Under the pieces are notes generated by a model. The model was not told the origin of the DNA and ran no database searches. It was given only the letters and a program-made list of their open reading frames with translations. Positions 57,056-64,000 of a stretch of 64,000 nt of DNA are shown one piece after another. Source of the stretch: Clostridium sp. D43t1_170807_H7 (GTDB lineage: Bacteria > Bacillota > Clostridia > Clostridiales > Clostridiaceae); the NCBI RefSeq assembly GCF_015555905.1, contig NZ_JADNLK010000008.1:62001-126000 (forward strand). Direction: 5' to 3'. Each line of letters begins with the position of its first letter. Position 1 is the first letter of the stretch. The position numbers were made by a program, and so were the translations under genes.

Positions 57056-57211
57056 TCACTTATAATTTTTATTTTTCAGATTTTTATCTACTTTTTCTAA
57101 ATAATTATGTTCTTTTACTATGCTGTTTTCGAAAGACTCAACAGCATTTTTAGTAAAGTTACCAACTCTAGCTAAATCTGAAGGAGTATTTACATGCAAA
57201 TTATTACTCAT
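57056..57211 (-). CDS. 51-residue small protein
   Basis: A short ORF on the minus strand, too small for many gene finders. ATG 57211 follows AAAGGATGGTG with 6-nt spacing. The product begins MSNNLHVNTPSDLARVGN, continues as an amphipathic, charged helix (KNAVESFENSIVKEHNYLEK) and ends with a Lys/Asn tail. No family recognised. It lies alone in a 460-bp gap between luxS and the ACT gene. The rest of that gap holds the luxS terminator and A/T-rich DNA. Confidence 0.5.
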   Translation of the reverse strand: MSNNLHVNTPSDLARVGNFTKNAVESFENSIVKEHNYLEKVDKNLKNKNYK

Positions 57212-57398
57212 AGCAGTCACCATCCTTTTAGTGAAATTTTAAATTAGATAATCATATTTCCTTAATTATATTTTGCCATAAACTAAAAAAACTATTATAG
57301 AGATAAAAGGATTAATTTGATATTTTGGGATATAAGTGGTAGAATTAATATAATTCAGGAACAAAAGTTTGTTAAATAAAGGTAAGGAGGAATAAAAA

Positions 57399-57668
57399 AT
57401 GAAAGCGATTTTAACAGTAATAGGGAAGGATAAAGTAGGCATTATAGCAGGAGTAAGTAGTGAACTTCAGAAATTGAATATTAATATTTTAGATGTTAAT
57501 CAAACTATAATGGGTGAATTTTTTACAATGATAATGATGTTAGACTTAAAATTAAGTAATGATAATTTTGAAGAAATTAAAAATATTTTAGAGTTAAAAG
57601 GAAAAGAGTTAGGGGTTGAAGTTAAGATTCAAAGAGAAGAAATATTTAACTCTATGTATACGGTATAA
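57399..57668 (+). CDS. ACT-domain regulatory protein
   Basis: An 89-residue protein consisting of one ACT domain (LTVIGKDKVGIIAGVSSELQKLNINILDVNQTIM). It senses amino acids or other small ligands. The PFL-family gene follows after 29 nt; the pair is a frequent two-gene operon in Firmicutes (PFL protein with ACT partner). TAAGGAGGA precedes the ATG. Confidence 0.9.
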   Translation: MKAILTVIGKDKVGIIAGVSSELQKLNINILDVNQTIMGEFFTMIMMLDLKLSNDNFEEIKNILELKGKELGVEVKIQREEIFNSMYTV

Positions 57669-57697
57669 AATATTAAATCTTTCAATGGAGGAAAATT

Positions 57698-59053
57698 ATG
57701 AATGCAAATAATATATTAGAAACCATAAAAATGATAGAAGAGGAAAAATTAGATATTAGAACCATAACCATGGGAATTTCTCTATTAGATTGTATAGATA
57801 GTAATGGAGATAAGGTAAGAGAAAAAATATATAATAAGATTACGACTTATGCTAAAAATTTAGTTAAAGTTGGAAATGAAATAGCAAATGAATTTGGTGT
57901 GCCAATAGTGAATAAAAGAGTTTCAGTTACACCTATTTCAATAATTGCAGGAGCAACGGATGAAACTAATTATGTAAAATTTGCAGAAACATTAGATAAA
58001 GCAGCACATGAATTAGGAGTAGACTTTATAGGTGGGTTTTCAGCTTTAGTACATAAGGGATACACTAAGGGCGATAGAATTCTTATTAATTCAATACCGG
58101 AGGCTTTAGCTAAAACTAGTAAGGTTTGTTCTTCTGTAAATGTTGGATCTACGAGATGTGGAATTAATATGGATGCAGTAAAGGAAATGGGACAAGTTAT
58201 AAAAAAGACTGCTGAATTAACAGCAGACAAAAAAGGTTTTGGATGTGCAAAACTTGTTGTATTTGCTAATGCTGTTGAAGATAATCCATTTATGGCAGGA
58301 GCTTTTCATGGAGTTGGAGAAGCAGATAGAGTTATAAATGTTGGGGTTAGTGGTCCAGGAGTAGTACAAAGAGCTATAGAAAAGATTAAGGGAGAAAGTT
58401 TTGATGTAGTTGCTGAAACTATTAAGAAGACTGCATTTAAAATTACTAGAATAGGACAATTAGTCGCACATGAAGCATCAAAAAGGTTAGATACACCTTT
58501 TGGAATTGTAGATTTATCATTAGCACCTACCCCAGCAGTTGGAGATTCAGTTGCACATATTTTAGAGTCTATGGGTCTTGAGGTTGTTGGAACTCATGGT
58601 ACAACTGCAGCTTTAGCCCTTTTAAATGATGCGGTTAAAAAAGGTGGAGTAATGGCTTGTAGTCATGTAGGAGGATTAAGTGGAGCTTTTATTCCGGTTT
58701 CAGAAGATGCTGGTATGATAGATGCTGTATTAAACGGCTCATTAAATTTAGAAAAGCTTGAAGCAATGACAGCTATTTGTTCAGTCGGATTAGATATGAT
58801 AGCAGTGCCTGGAGACACAACAGCAGAAACTTTATCAGCAATGATTGCTGATGAAAGTGCAATTGGAGTTATTAACAATAAAACTACGGCAGTTAGAATT
58901 ATTCCAGCGCCAGGCTGTAAAGTAGGAGATTTAGTTGAATTTGGAGGTTTATTAGGAACTGCACCTGTAATGCCTATAAATAAGTATTCTTCCTTTGATT
59001 TTATTCAGCGTGGTGGTAGAATACCAGCACCAATCCATTCATTTAAAAATTAG
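57698..59053 (+). CDS. PFL-family protein (UPF0210, DUF711)
   Basis: A 451-residue protein of the PFL (pyruvate formate-lyase-like fold) group, widespread but biochemically unassigned. Motifs: [63 protein letters not shown]. The conserved Gly/Cys residue pattern is intact. It probably works with the ACT protein upstream. GGAGGA precedes the ATG. Confidence 0.9.
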   Translation: MNANNILETIKMIEEEKLDIRTITMGISLLDCIDSNGDKVREKIYNKITTYAKNLVKVGNEIANEFGVPIVNKRVSVTPISIIAGATDETNYVKFAETLDKAAHELGVDFIGGFSALVHKGYTKGDRILINSIPEALAKTSKVCSSVNVGSTRCGINMDAVKEMGQVIKKTAELTADKKGFGCAKLVVFANAVEDNPFMAGAFHGVGEADRVINVGVSGPGVVQRAIEKIKGESFDVVAETIKKTAFKITRIGQLVAHEASKRLDTPFGIVDLSLAPTPAVGDSVAHILESMGLEVVGTHGTTAALALLNDAVKKGGVMACSHVGGLSGAFIPVSEDAGMIDAVLNGSLNLEKLEAMTAICSVGLDMIAVPGDTTAETLSAMIADESAIGVINNKTTAVRIIPAPGCKVGDLVEFGGLLGTAPVMPINKYSSFDFIQRGGRIPAPIHSFKN

Positions 59054-59070
59054 ATAAAAATAAAATTAAT

Positions 59071-59135
59071 ATAGAGACACTTAATCATTGTTTAAAAAAA
59101 CAATAAATAATGGTTGACGAGTCTCTATTTTATTA
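59071..59135 (+). terminator. Terminator after the PFL gene
   Basis: ATAGAGAC (59071-59078) pairs with GTCTCTAT (59121-59128), enclosing a second hairpin ATTGTTT-aaaaa-AACAAT; followed by TTTATT. Confidence 0.75.
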
Positions 59136-59322
59136 GATAAAATTAAATATTTATGTTATTAAATTTAAAAAATATATAATAAAATTTAGGAAATATAAAA
59201 TAAAAATGTTCAATTAAGGTAATACTATAAATAATTATAACTGTACAAATTGGCAACAGTAGATTATTATTAAATGTTGCATAAAATAATACAAAAAAAT
59301 AGATTGGTCGTGAGGAAAAGTA

Positions 59323-61614
59323 ATGAGTGAAAATTTAGCTTTAGAAAGAGACATCCTTGAGCAAAAGCGTAAAGATATACTAAATGAAGTTGAACAAAAA
59401 AGAAAATACCAAGAAGAAATAGCTAAAAAATTAAGGGTATTAACTAAGGAAGCTAAAGGAAGTTATAATCAAGAAAAAGAAAATACGGAGAAAATATATA
59501 ATTTATTAAAAAAAGAGATAGAAAATTATGAGGAAGCATTAAAGAACCCGTATTTTGGTAGAGTTGATTTTAATGAGAAGTTTGGTATTGAAGAAAAGGT
59601 TTATATAGGTAAAAAAGGAATAACATCTACAGTAGATGGTGAAGAAATTGTTGTAGACTGGAGAGCTCCTGTAGCAGATCTTTATTATAGTGGAACTGGA
59701 GGAGATGCTTATTATAAGGCTCCTATGGGAGTGGTTGAAGGTGAGTTGAATTTAAAAAGAAAGTTTTTATTTAACGATGAAAACTTAGATAAAATTTTTG
59801 ATGAAAGCACTAACGAAATCATTATTAACGGAGAAGAAGGGGAGGAGCTTGTTGATGAGTTCTTAAAAATAAATCTAGAAGAGAGTAGAGGGAAAAAACT
59901 TAAGGAAGTAGTTGCAACTATACAAAAAGAGCAAAATGATATTATAAGATGGCCTAAGAATCTTCCAATAATAGTTCAAGGATCCGCAGGGTCAGGAAAA
60001 ACTACAATTGCATTACATAGACTGGCATATCTTTTATATAGATATAGAGAATCCATGGAAGGAAAAGATATATTAGTATTAGCACCAAATAAGTTATTTC
60101 TAGATTACATTTCTGATATTTTACCTACTTTAGGGTCAAATGATGTAAAACAAACAACATTTCAAGAACTTGTAATGAAAACCCTTAAATTAAAAGGAAA
60201 AATAAAAACTAAAGATGATAAACTTAAGGAGCTTATAGAAATAGAGGACCATAGAGAAAAACAATTTATTGTGAATGCCTCAAGAGTTAAAGGAAATTTA
60301 ATATTTAAAACTATAATAGATAGATATATAGCTTTATTAGAAAGCAGTTCTTTAGAAATAGATGATATTTTAATGTCAGGTTATGTTTTATTCTCAAAGA
60401 GAGAAATAATGAGACTATATTTAAAGGATTTACAAAGTTATCCTATAAATAAGAGAAAAGATGAAATTAAGAGATATTTACTATTAAAGTTAAAAGAAAG
60501 AATAGAAAGCCTTATTATTCAAATTGATAGAGAATGGGATATAAAGATTAAAGAAGTGAAAAAAGAGCTAGATGATGGTGACTTAAGAAGACATAAATTA
60601 ATAGAGATATATAATGAAAGAGATAATCTTAAGGAATATATTAGACATGATGCAAAAAAAGTAATGAATGAATATTTTAAAAATTGGAGAGGAATAACTT
60701 GTAGCGATATCTATATTAATTTATTTAAAGATGATCAAGTTTTTGAAATTGCAACTGGAAATAGGATTCCTAGGGCACTAGCTGAATATATAAAGGCAGA
60801 AGCAATATCAAATTATGAGAAAGGTATAATAGATGAGGATGACTTACCAGTACTTTTTTATATACATATGTTATTAGAAGGAATTGATGAAAAATCAAAA
60901 TACAAACATATAGTAGTAGATGAGGCACAAGATTATAGTCCATTCCAAATTTATTTAATTAATAGTTTATCTATGGGAAATTCTTTAACATTAGTTGGAG
61001 ATTTAGCACAAGGTATCTATCATTACAAGGGAATTAGAACCTGGAATGATATTACTGATGGTGTGTTTGATGGAAAGGCAACTTTTATAACACTGAGCCA
61101 AAGCTATCGTTCAACTGTTGAAATAATTGAATTTGCGAATTCAGTATTAAATGCTCAAGGTTTAGGTTTAAAAAGTGCAAAACCGGTATTGAGGCATGGA
61201 GAAAAACCAGAAGTAATTAAATCAGTTTCAAGAAGAGAATCTGTAAGAATGATTGAGGAAATTGTAAAAAGGCTTAACTCTAAAGGAAAACATAGTATTG
61301 CAATAATAACAAAAACTTATAATGAAGGTAAAGTTTTAGAAAAAGAATTAAAAAAACATACTGATTTAGAATTTACTTTAATTAAGGGAAATGAGAAAGA
61401 AAGCCCAGGTACAGATATAATAATAATACCTGCTTATTTAACAAAGGGATTAGAATTTGATGGAACTATAATATATAATCCAACAGAAAAAAATTATCCA
61501 GATAATATATTAAATCAAAGATTGCTTTATGTAGCATTAACTAGAGCACTTCATAGTGAGTATATAATTGCAGAAGAAGAACTTTCTAAGAATATAAAAT
61601 TTGAAATATCTTAG
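59323..61614 (+). CDS. HelD-like ATPase (RNA polymerase recycling)
   Basis: A 763-residue UvrD-family protein of the HelD (YvgS) type. The N-terminal coiled coil (residues 1-80, LEQKRKDILNEVEQKRKYQEE) enters the RNA polymerase secondary channel in the Bacillus protein. Walker A GSAGSGKTT is at 220-228, followed by VVDEAQDYS, GDLAQGIYHYKG and YVALTRA. HelD removes stalled RNA polymerase from DNA. AGGAAAAG precedes the ATG. Confidence 0.9.
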   Translation: MSENLALERDILEQKRKDILNEVEQKRKYQEEIAKKLRVLTKEAKGSYNQEKENTEKIYNLLKKEIENYEEALKNPYFGRVDFNEKFGIEEKVYIGKKGITSTVDGEEIVVDWRAPVADLYYSGTGGDAYYKAPMGVVEGELNLKRKFLFNDENLDKIFDESTNEIIINGEEGEELVDEFLKINLEESRGKKLKEVVATIQKEQNDIIRWPKNLPIIVQGSAGSGKTTIALHRLAYLLYRYRESMEGKDILVLAPNKLFLDYISDILPTLGSNDVKQTTFQELVMKTLKLKGKIKTKDDKLKELIEIEDHREKQFIVNASRVKGNLIFKTIIDRYIALLESSSLEIDDILMSGYVLFSKREIMRLYLKDLQSYPINKRKDEIKRYLLLKLKERIESLIIQIDREWDIKIKEVKKELDDGDLRRHKLIEIYNERDNLKEYIRHDAKKVMNEYFKNWRGITCSDIYINLFKDDQVFEIATGNRIPRALAEYIKAEAISNYEKGIIDEDDLPVLFYIHMLLEGIDEKSKYKHIVVDEAQDYSPFQIYLINSLSMGNSLTLVGDLAQGIYHYKGIRTWNDITDGVFDGKATFITLSQSYRSTVEIIEFANSVLNAQGLGLKSAKPVLRHGEKPEVIKSVSRRESVRMIEEIVKRLNSKGKHSIAIITKTYNEGKVLEKELKKHTDLEFTLIKGNEKESPGTDIIIIPAYLTKGLEFDGTIIYNPTEKNYPDNILNQRLLYVALTRALHSEYIIAEEELSKNIKFEIS

Positions 61615-61668
61615 CTATAAAATTATTAATTGATAGAATTTATTAAATTAGAAAAATATAAAAATTAA

Positions 61669-61724
61669 AATCAAGTAAGCTAATAAGATGTGTAAATACT
61701 ATTATTAACTTACTTGATTATTTA
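61669..61724 (+). terminator. Possible terminator after the HelD-like gene
   Basis: AATCAAGTAAG pairs with CTTACTTGATT (61709-61719), followed by ATTTATAAAA. Confidence 0.55.
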
Positions 61725-61834
61725 TAAAATATATACAAAAAATTAATTTGAAAGATTATTCTTAGTTAAGGTAGAATAATTTTAGTGAATTTGAAAAAAA
61801 TATAGGATTTAGGATGAAAAATAGGAGGATGGGA

Positions 61835-62815
61835 ATGAGTTATATATTTTTAATAGTAGGATTTTTTCTATTAATTAAAGGAGCAGATATTTTTGTTAGT
61901 GGTGCATCTAATATTTCAAAAAAATTAGGAATACCTTCTGTTATAGTTGGTTTAACAATAGTATCATTAGGAACAAGTGCGCCAGAGCTTGCAGTAAGTG
62001 CTATTTCCTCACTTGAAGGAAGTAATGAGATAGCAGTAGGAAATGTATTAGGCTCAAATCTTTTTAATACATTGATGGTACTTGGAGTTACTACTATAAT
62101 AATGGCATTAACAATTAAGAAATCTGAGGTTAAAAGAGATTTTAGTATAAATATATTAGTAACCATATTACTTTTACTTTTGACCTTTACTACTTTGTTA
62201 GGTGGAAAGGACAATTACATATCAAGACTTGATGGGATTGTATTATTAATAGGTTGTATTTCATATATAACTTATTTAATATTATCTGTAAAGAAAGGTA
62301 AAGTATCAAGTGAAAATGTACAAGAGGAGCTAGCTTTAGAATCAACTAATGAAATAAGCATTTTCAAGAGCATATTTAAATTAGTTATAGGTGTTGCAGG
62401 AATTGTTATTGGGGGACAAATTGTTGTAGATTCAGCAACTTCTATTGCAACCTCATTAGGGATGAGTGAAAAGCTTGTAGGACTTACAATAGTAGCAATA
62501 GGAACATCATTGCCTGAACTTGTAACATCTGTAGTTGCAGCCATTAAAGGGGAAGAGGATATTGCCCTTGGAAATATATTAGGTTCAAATATATTTAATA
62601 TTTTATTAATTATAGGATTATCATCAGCTATAAGCCCCATAGCTGTATCAAGTAATTTAATATTTGATTTCGTATTTTTAATTGTAGTAACTTTAATAAT
62701 TGGTATTATGATATTTATTAATAAAAGTGAAGAAAAACGCTTTGGTAAAAAAGAAGGAATTATCTTAGTAGTTTTTTATGTAATTTATATGATTTATATA
62801 ATAATTAGAAATTAA
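61835..62815 (+). CDS. Na+/Ca2+ exchanger family (YrbG-like) antiporter
   Basis: A 326-residue membrane protein with two homologous halves of about five helices. The alpha-1 repeat is LGTSAPELAVSAISSLEGSN, alpha-2 IGTSLPELVTSVVAAIKGEED. These define the CaCA superfamily; in E. coli YrbG the same sites exchange Na+ for Ca2+. ATG 61835 follows AGGAGG by 6 nt; the ATG at 61814 has no proper RBS. Next to a V-ATPase-bearing genome that probably pumps Na+, Na+-driven exchange is plausible. Confidence 0.9.
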   Translation: MSYIFLIVGFFLLIKGADIFVSGASNISKKLGIPSVIVGLTIVSLGTSAPELAVSAISSLEGSNEIAVGNVLGSNLFNTLMVLGVTTIIMALTIKKSEVKRDFSINILVTILLLLLTFTTLLGGKDNYISRLDGIVLLIGCISYITYLILSVKKGKVSSENVQEELALESTNEISIFKSIFKLVIGVAGIVIGGQIVVDSATSIATSLGMSEKLVGLTIVAIGTSLPELVTSVVAAIKGEEDIALGNILGSNIFNILLIIGLSSAISPIAVSSNLIFDFVFLIVVTLIIGIMIFINKSEEKRFGKKEGIILVVFYVIYMIYIIIRN

Positions 62816-62820
62816 AAAAT

Positions 62821-62867
62821 CTCTACGTGAAAGAATTAAAAATTAATACTTTCACGTAGAGTTTTTT
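62821..62867. terminator. Bidirectional terminator after the exchanger
   Basis: CTCTACGTGAAAG pairs with CTTTCACGTAGAG, with T6 on the plus strand and T6 (A6 on plus) on the minus. Confidence 0.9.
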
Positions 62868-62905
62868 ATATACTTAATTAAAATGTTAAAACACTATGAA
62901 GACTG

Positions 62906-63817
62906 TTAACATTTTCTATATGGTGGATCAAAATCATCGTATGGGAATAATAATTGATTAAATCCAACACATGGATCATTGATTACAGATGGTTGACATT
63001 GAGGAACTTCTATTGGTCCACTAGAAGCTACAGTCATGTTAGTAATTCTGTATAATTCGATAATTGTAAATAGCCCAATTACTACGTCAGCATGGTAAAC
63101 CAAACTTGTTGCAGTAGCACAAGGAGTTGATGGAGTTGAAGGATATTGTCCTATCTTAGGAACCAATGGACTAGCTATAGCTTGAACATAAGCATAAGGC
63201 ACATTGTTTGTATTTTGAGGAATATTACAGTTAGGACAAAGTGCACTATCTCCAATAGCTATAGAAGTATTTGGATCAACAACTCCACCTTCTAATGAAA
63301 TTTGTTTTGTATAAACTGTATAAGCAGGTACTGTACTTGTAGTTGTACCATCTACAAGAAATTGAAATGCAGTATTACTTGAATTATAGAATGTTAAATC
63401 ATATGAAAATGTATATTGAACAGTTACATCATAAAATCCAGGAAGTCCAAATTGTCCTGGAGATGCTACAGAAATATTACTAATTGCAGTAGAAAAATTA
63501 GAAATTTTAATACTAGTTATAGTATTATCAAAAGCGATAACAGTGCCAGGTGTAATAGGAGAAGTTGTTAATGGGCCAGTTTCTCCAGTTGCATTTGCAA
63601 GTGATGTAGTACCACCATATAAGCTTGAACTTATTTTTATAAAATCTGAAGTTTCAGGTGGTAATCCTCCATTAGGACATGGTGGAACTGGTGGTTGTGA
63701 ACAATCAATAGGTCTTAAACAATCTTGTTGTTTGCAACGACCATATATTTTTTTTGCAATCAAGCACTCATCAGAAAGTGCTTCTGGTTGTAATACGTTA
63801 AAATTGTCTTGTGACAT
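62906..63817 (-). CDS. Cys-containing probable spore-surface protein
   Basis: A 303-residue protein. The N-terminus SDECLIAKKIYGRCKQQDCLRPIDCSQPP has a Cys pattern like that in SPOCS/DUF3794-type and exosporium-associated clostridial proteins. The middle (about 60-250) is Thr/Ser/Gly-rich beta structure with no helices. The C-terminus is VPQCQPSVINDPCVGFNQLLFPYDDFDPPYRKC. No signal peptide or membrane helix. It may be part of the spore coat or exosporium, but this is inferred from composition. AAGGAGGA precedes the start. Confidence 0.6.
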   Translation of the reverse strand: MSQDNFNVLQPEALSDECLIAKKIYGRCKQQDCLRPIDCSQPPVPPCPNGGLPPETSDFIKISSSLYGGTTSLANATGETGPLTTSPITPGTVIAFDNTITSIKISNFSTAISNISVASPGQFGLPGFYDVTVQYTFSYDLTFYNSSNTAFQFLVDGTTTSTVPAYTVYTKQISLEGGVVDPNTSIAIGDSALCPNCNIPQNTNNVPYAYVQAIASPLVPKIGQYPSTPSTPCATATSLVYHADVVIGLFTIIELYRITNMTVASSGPIEVPQCQPSVINDPCVGFNQLLFPYDDFDPPYRKC

Positions 63818-64000
63818 ATATAATCCTCCTTATTAATAGATTAAGCAACTAACTTAATAATATAATATGAGAGGGTATATAAAGTGTGAAAAAAATCCAT
63901 ATGCAAATATCGATGGTCTTACAGGTAATATTTGCAAAAATATTTTCATACTTTTAATATATAGTATATTTTGGATGATGTTGTTATGAAGGATTTTAAA

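Noticed and set aside
61840-62640. Two minus-strand frames (124 and 122 codons) opposite the exchanger
   Set aside because: Both are antisense to a clear CaCA antiporter with duplicated alpha repeats.
63543-63836. Plus-strand 97-codon frame
   Set aside because: Antisense to the Cys-containing protein on the minus strand; no RBS.
63986-64000. Start of another plus-strand gene at the window edge
   Set aside because: ATGAAGGATTTTAAA opens a frame but has no Shine-Dalgarno sequence and only five codons are visible. A GCAAATAT/ATATTTGC hairpin at 63903-63935 is all else seen there.

Overview
The window is a continuous stretch of chromosome from a low-G+C, spore-forming anaerobe, most likely Clostridium sensu stricto. 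The evidence is A+T-rich DNA, strong AGGAGG ribosome-binding sites, an alpha/beta-type SASP, two SpoVB-type flippases, a V-type ATPase operon in the Enterococcus/Clostridium order, an S-box riboswitch and a PerR regulator. I cannot name the species from sequence alone. I see no prophage, transposase, CRISPR array, rRNA or origin.

Layout. 1-4.1 kb: the 3' part of clpB, an MFS exporter and an aldo/keto reductase. 4.2-4.7 kb: a five-tRNA operon (Gly, Arg, His, Gln, Lys) with its own promoter and terminator. 4.9-7.5 kb: an ABC-2 exporter (ATPase plus two permeases). 7.6-13.2 kb: a LacI regulator and an alpha-glucoside operon (GH13 glucosidase, PTS EIICB, EEP-family hydrolase). 13.3-17.7 kb: SASP, an ECF S-component, a TcaA-like membrane protein with a Cys-containing partner, two candidate small RNAs and small proteins. 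17.8-26.5 kb: a protein quality-control block, tig-clpP-clpX-lonB-lon-engB. Between lonB and lon lie a long fold-back element and a structured repeat.

26.7-28.2 kb: two very Cys-rich small proteins, an Asn-rich protein and a candidate forespore small RNA. 28.2-36 kb: a membrane-anchored protein, PerR, small conserved proteins, nicotinate phosphoribosyltransferase, a UvrD-type helicase and an M20 amidohydrolase. 36.0-41.4 kb: a 73-bp tandem repeat, an RluA-type pseudouridine synthase, two flippases of the SpoVB superfamily in convergent orientation and, between them, a catalase pseudogene. 41.6-45.3 kb: a beta-propeller protein, a methyltransferase-like protein and a B12-binding radical SAM protein. 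45.5-54.1 kb: the nine-gene V-ATPase operon, whose c-subunit has the ligand set of Na+-translocating enzymes. 54.2-55.2 kb: a WecA/TagO-like transferase. 55.2-56.9 kb: a SAM-I riboswitch ahead of metF and luxS. 57-59 kb: a small unlisted-size ORF, an ACT-domain protein and a PFL-family protein. 59.3-63.8 kb: a HelD-like helicase, a Na+/Ca2+ exchanger and a Cys-containing probable spore-surface protein.

The genes are mostly housekeeping and sporulation functions. The least explained material is in the non-coding DNA: (i) a roughly 150-170-nt structured element in two copies with compensatory arm changes (3019-3168 and 23318-23484); (ii) a minus-strand small RNA with its own promoter, terminator and C-rich loops (16391-16547); (iii) a sigma-G-like promoter driving a C-rich RNA (28101-28235); (iv) a SAM-I riboswitch whose P3 arm has gained a repetitive hairpin; and (v) a 73-bp hairpin-bearing tandem array that abuts a TTG-started gene. 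All functions are inferred from sequence by eye; no database search was run.
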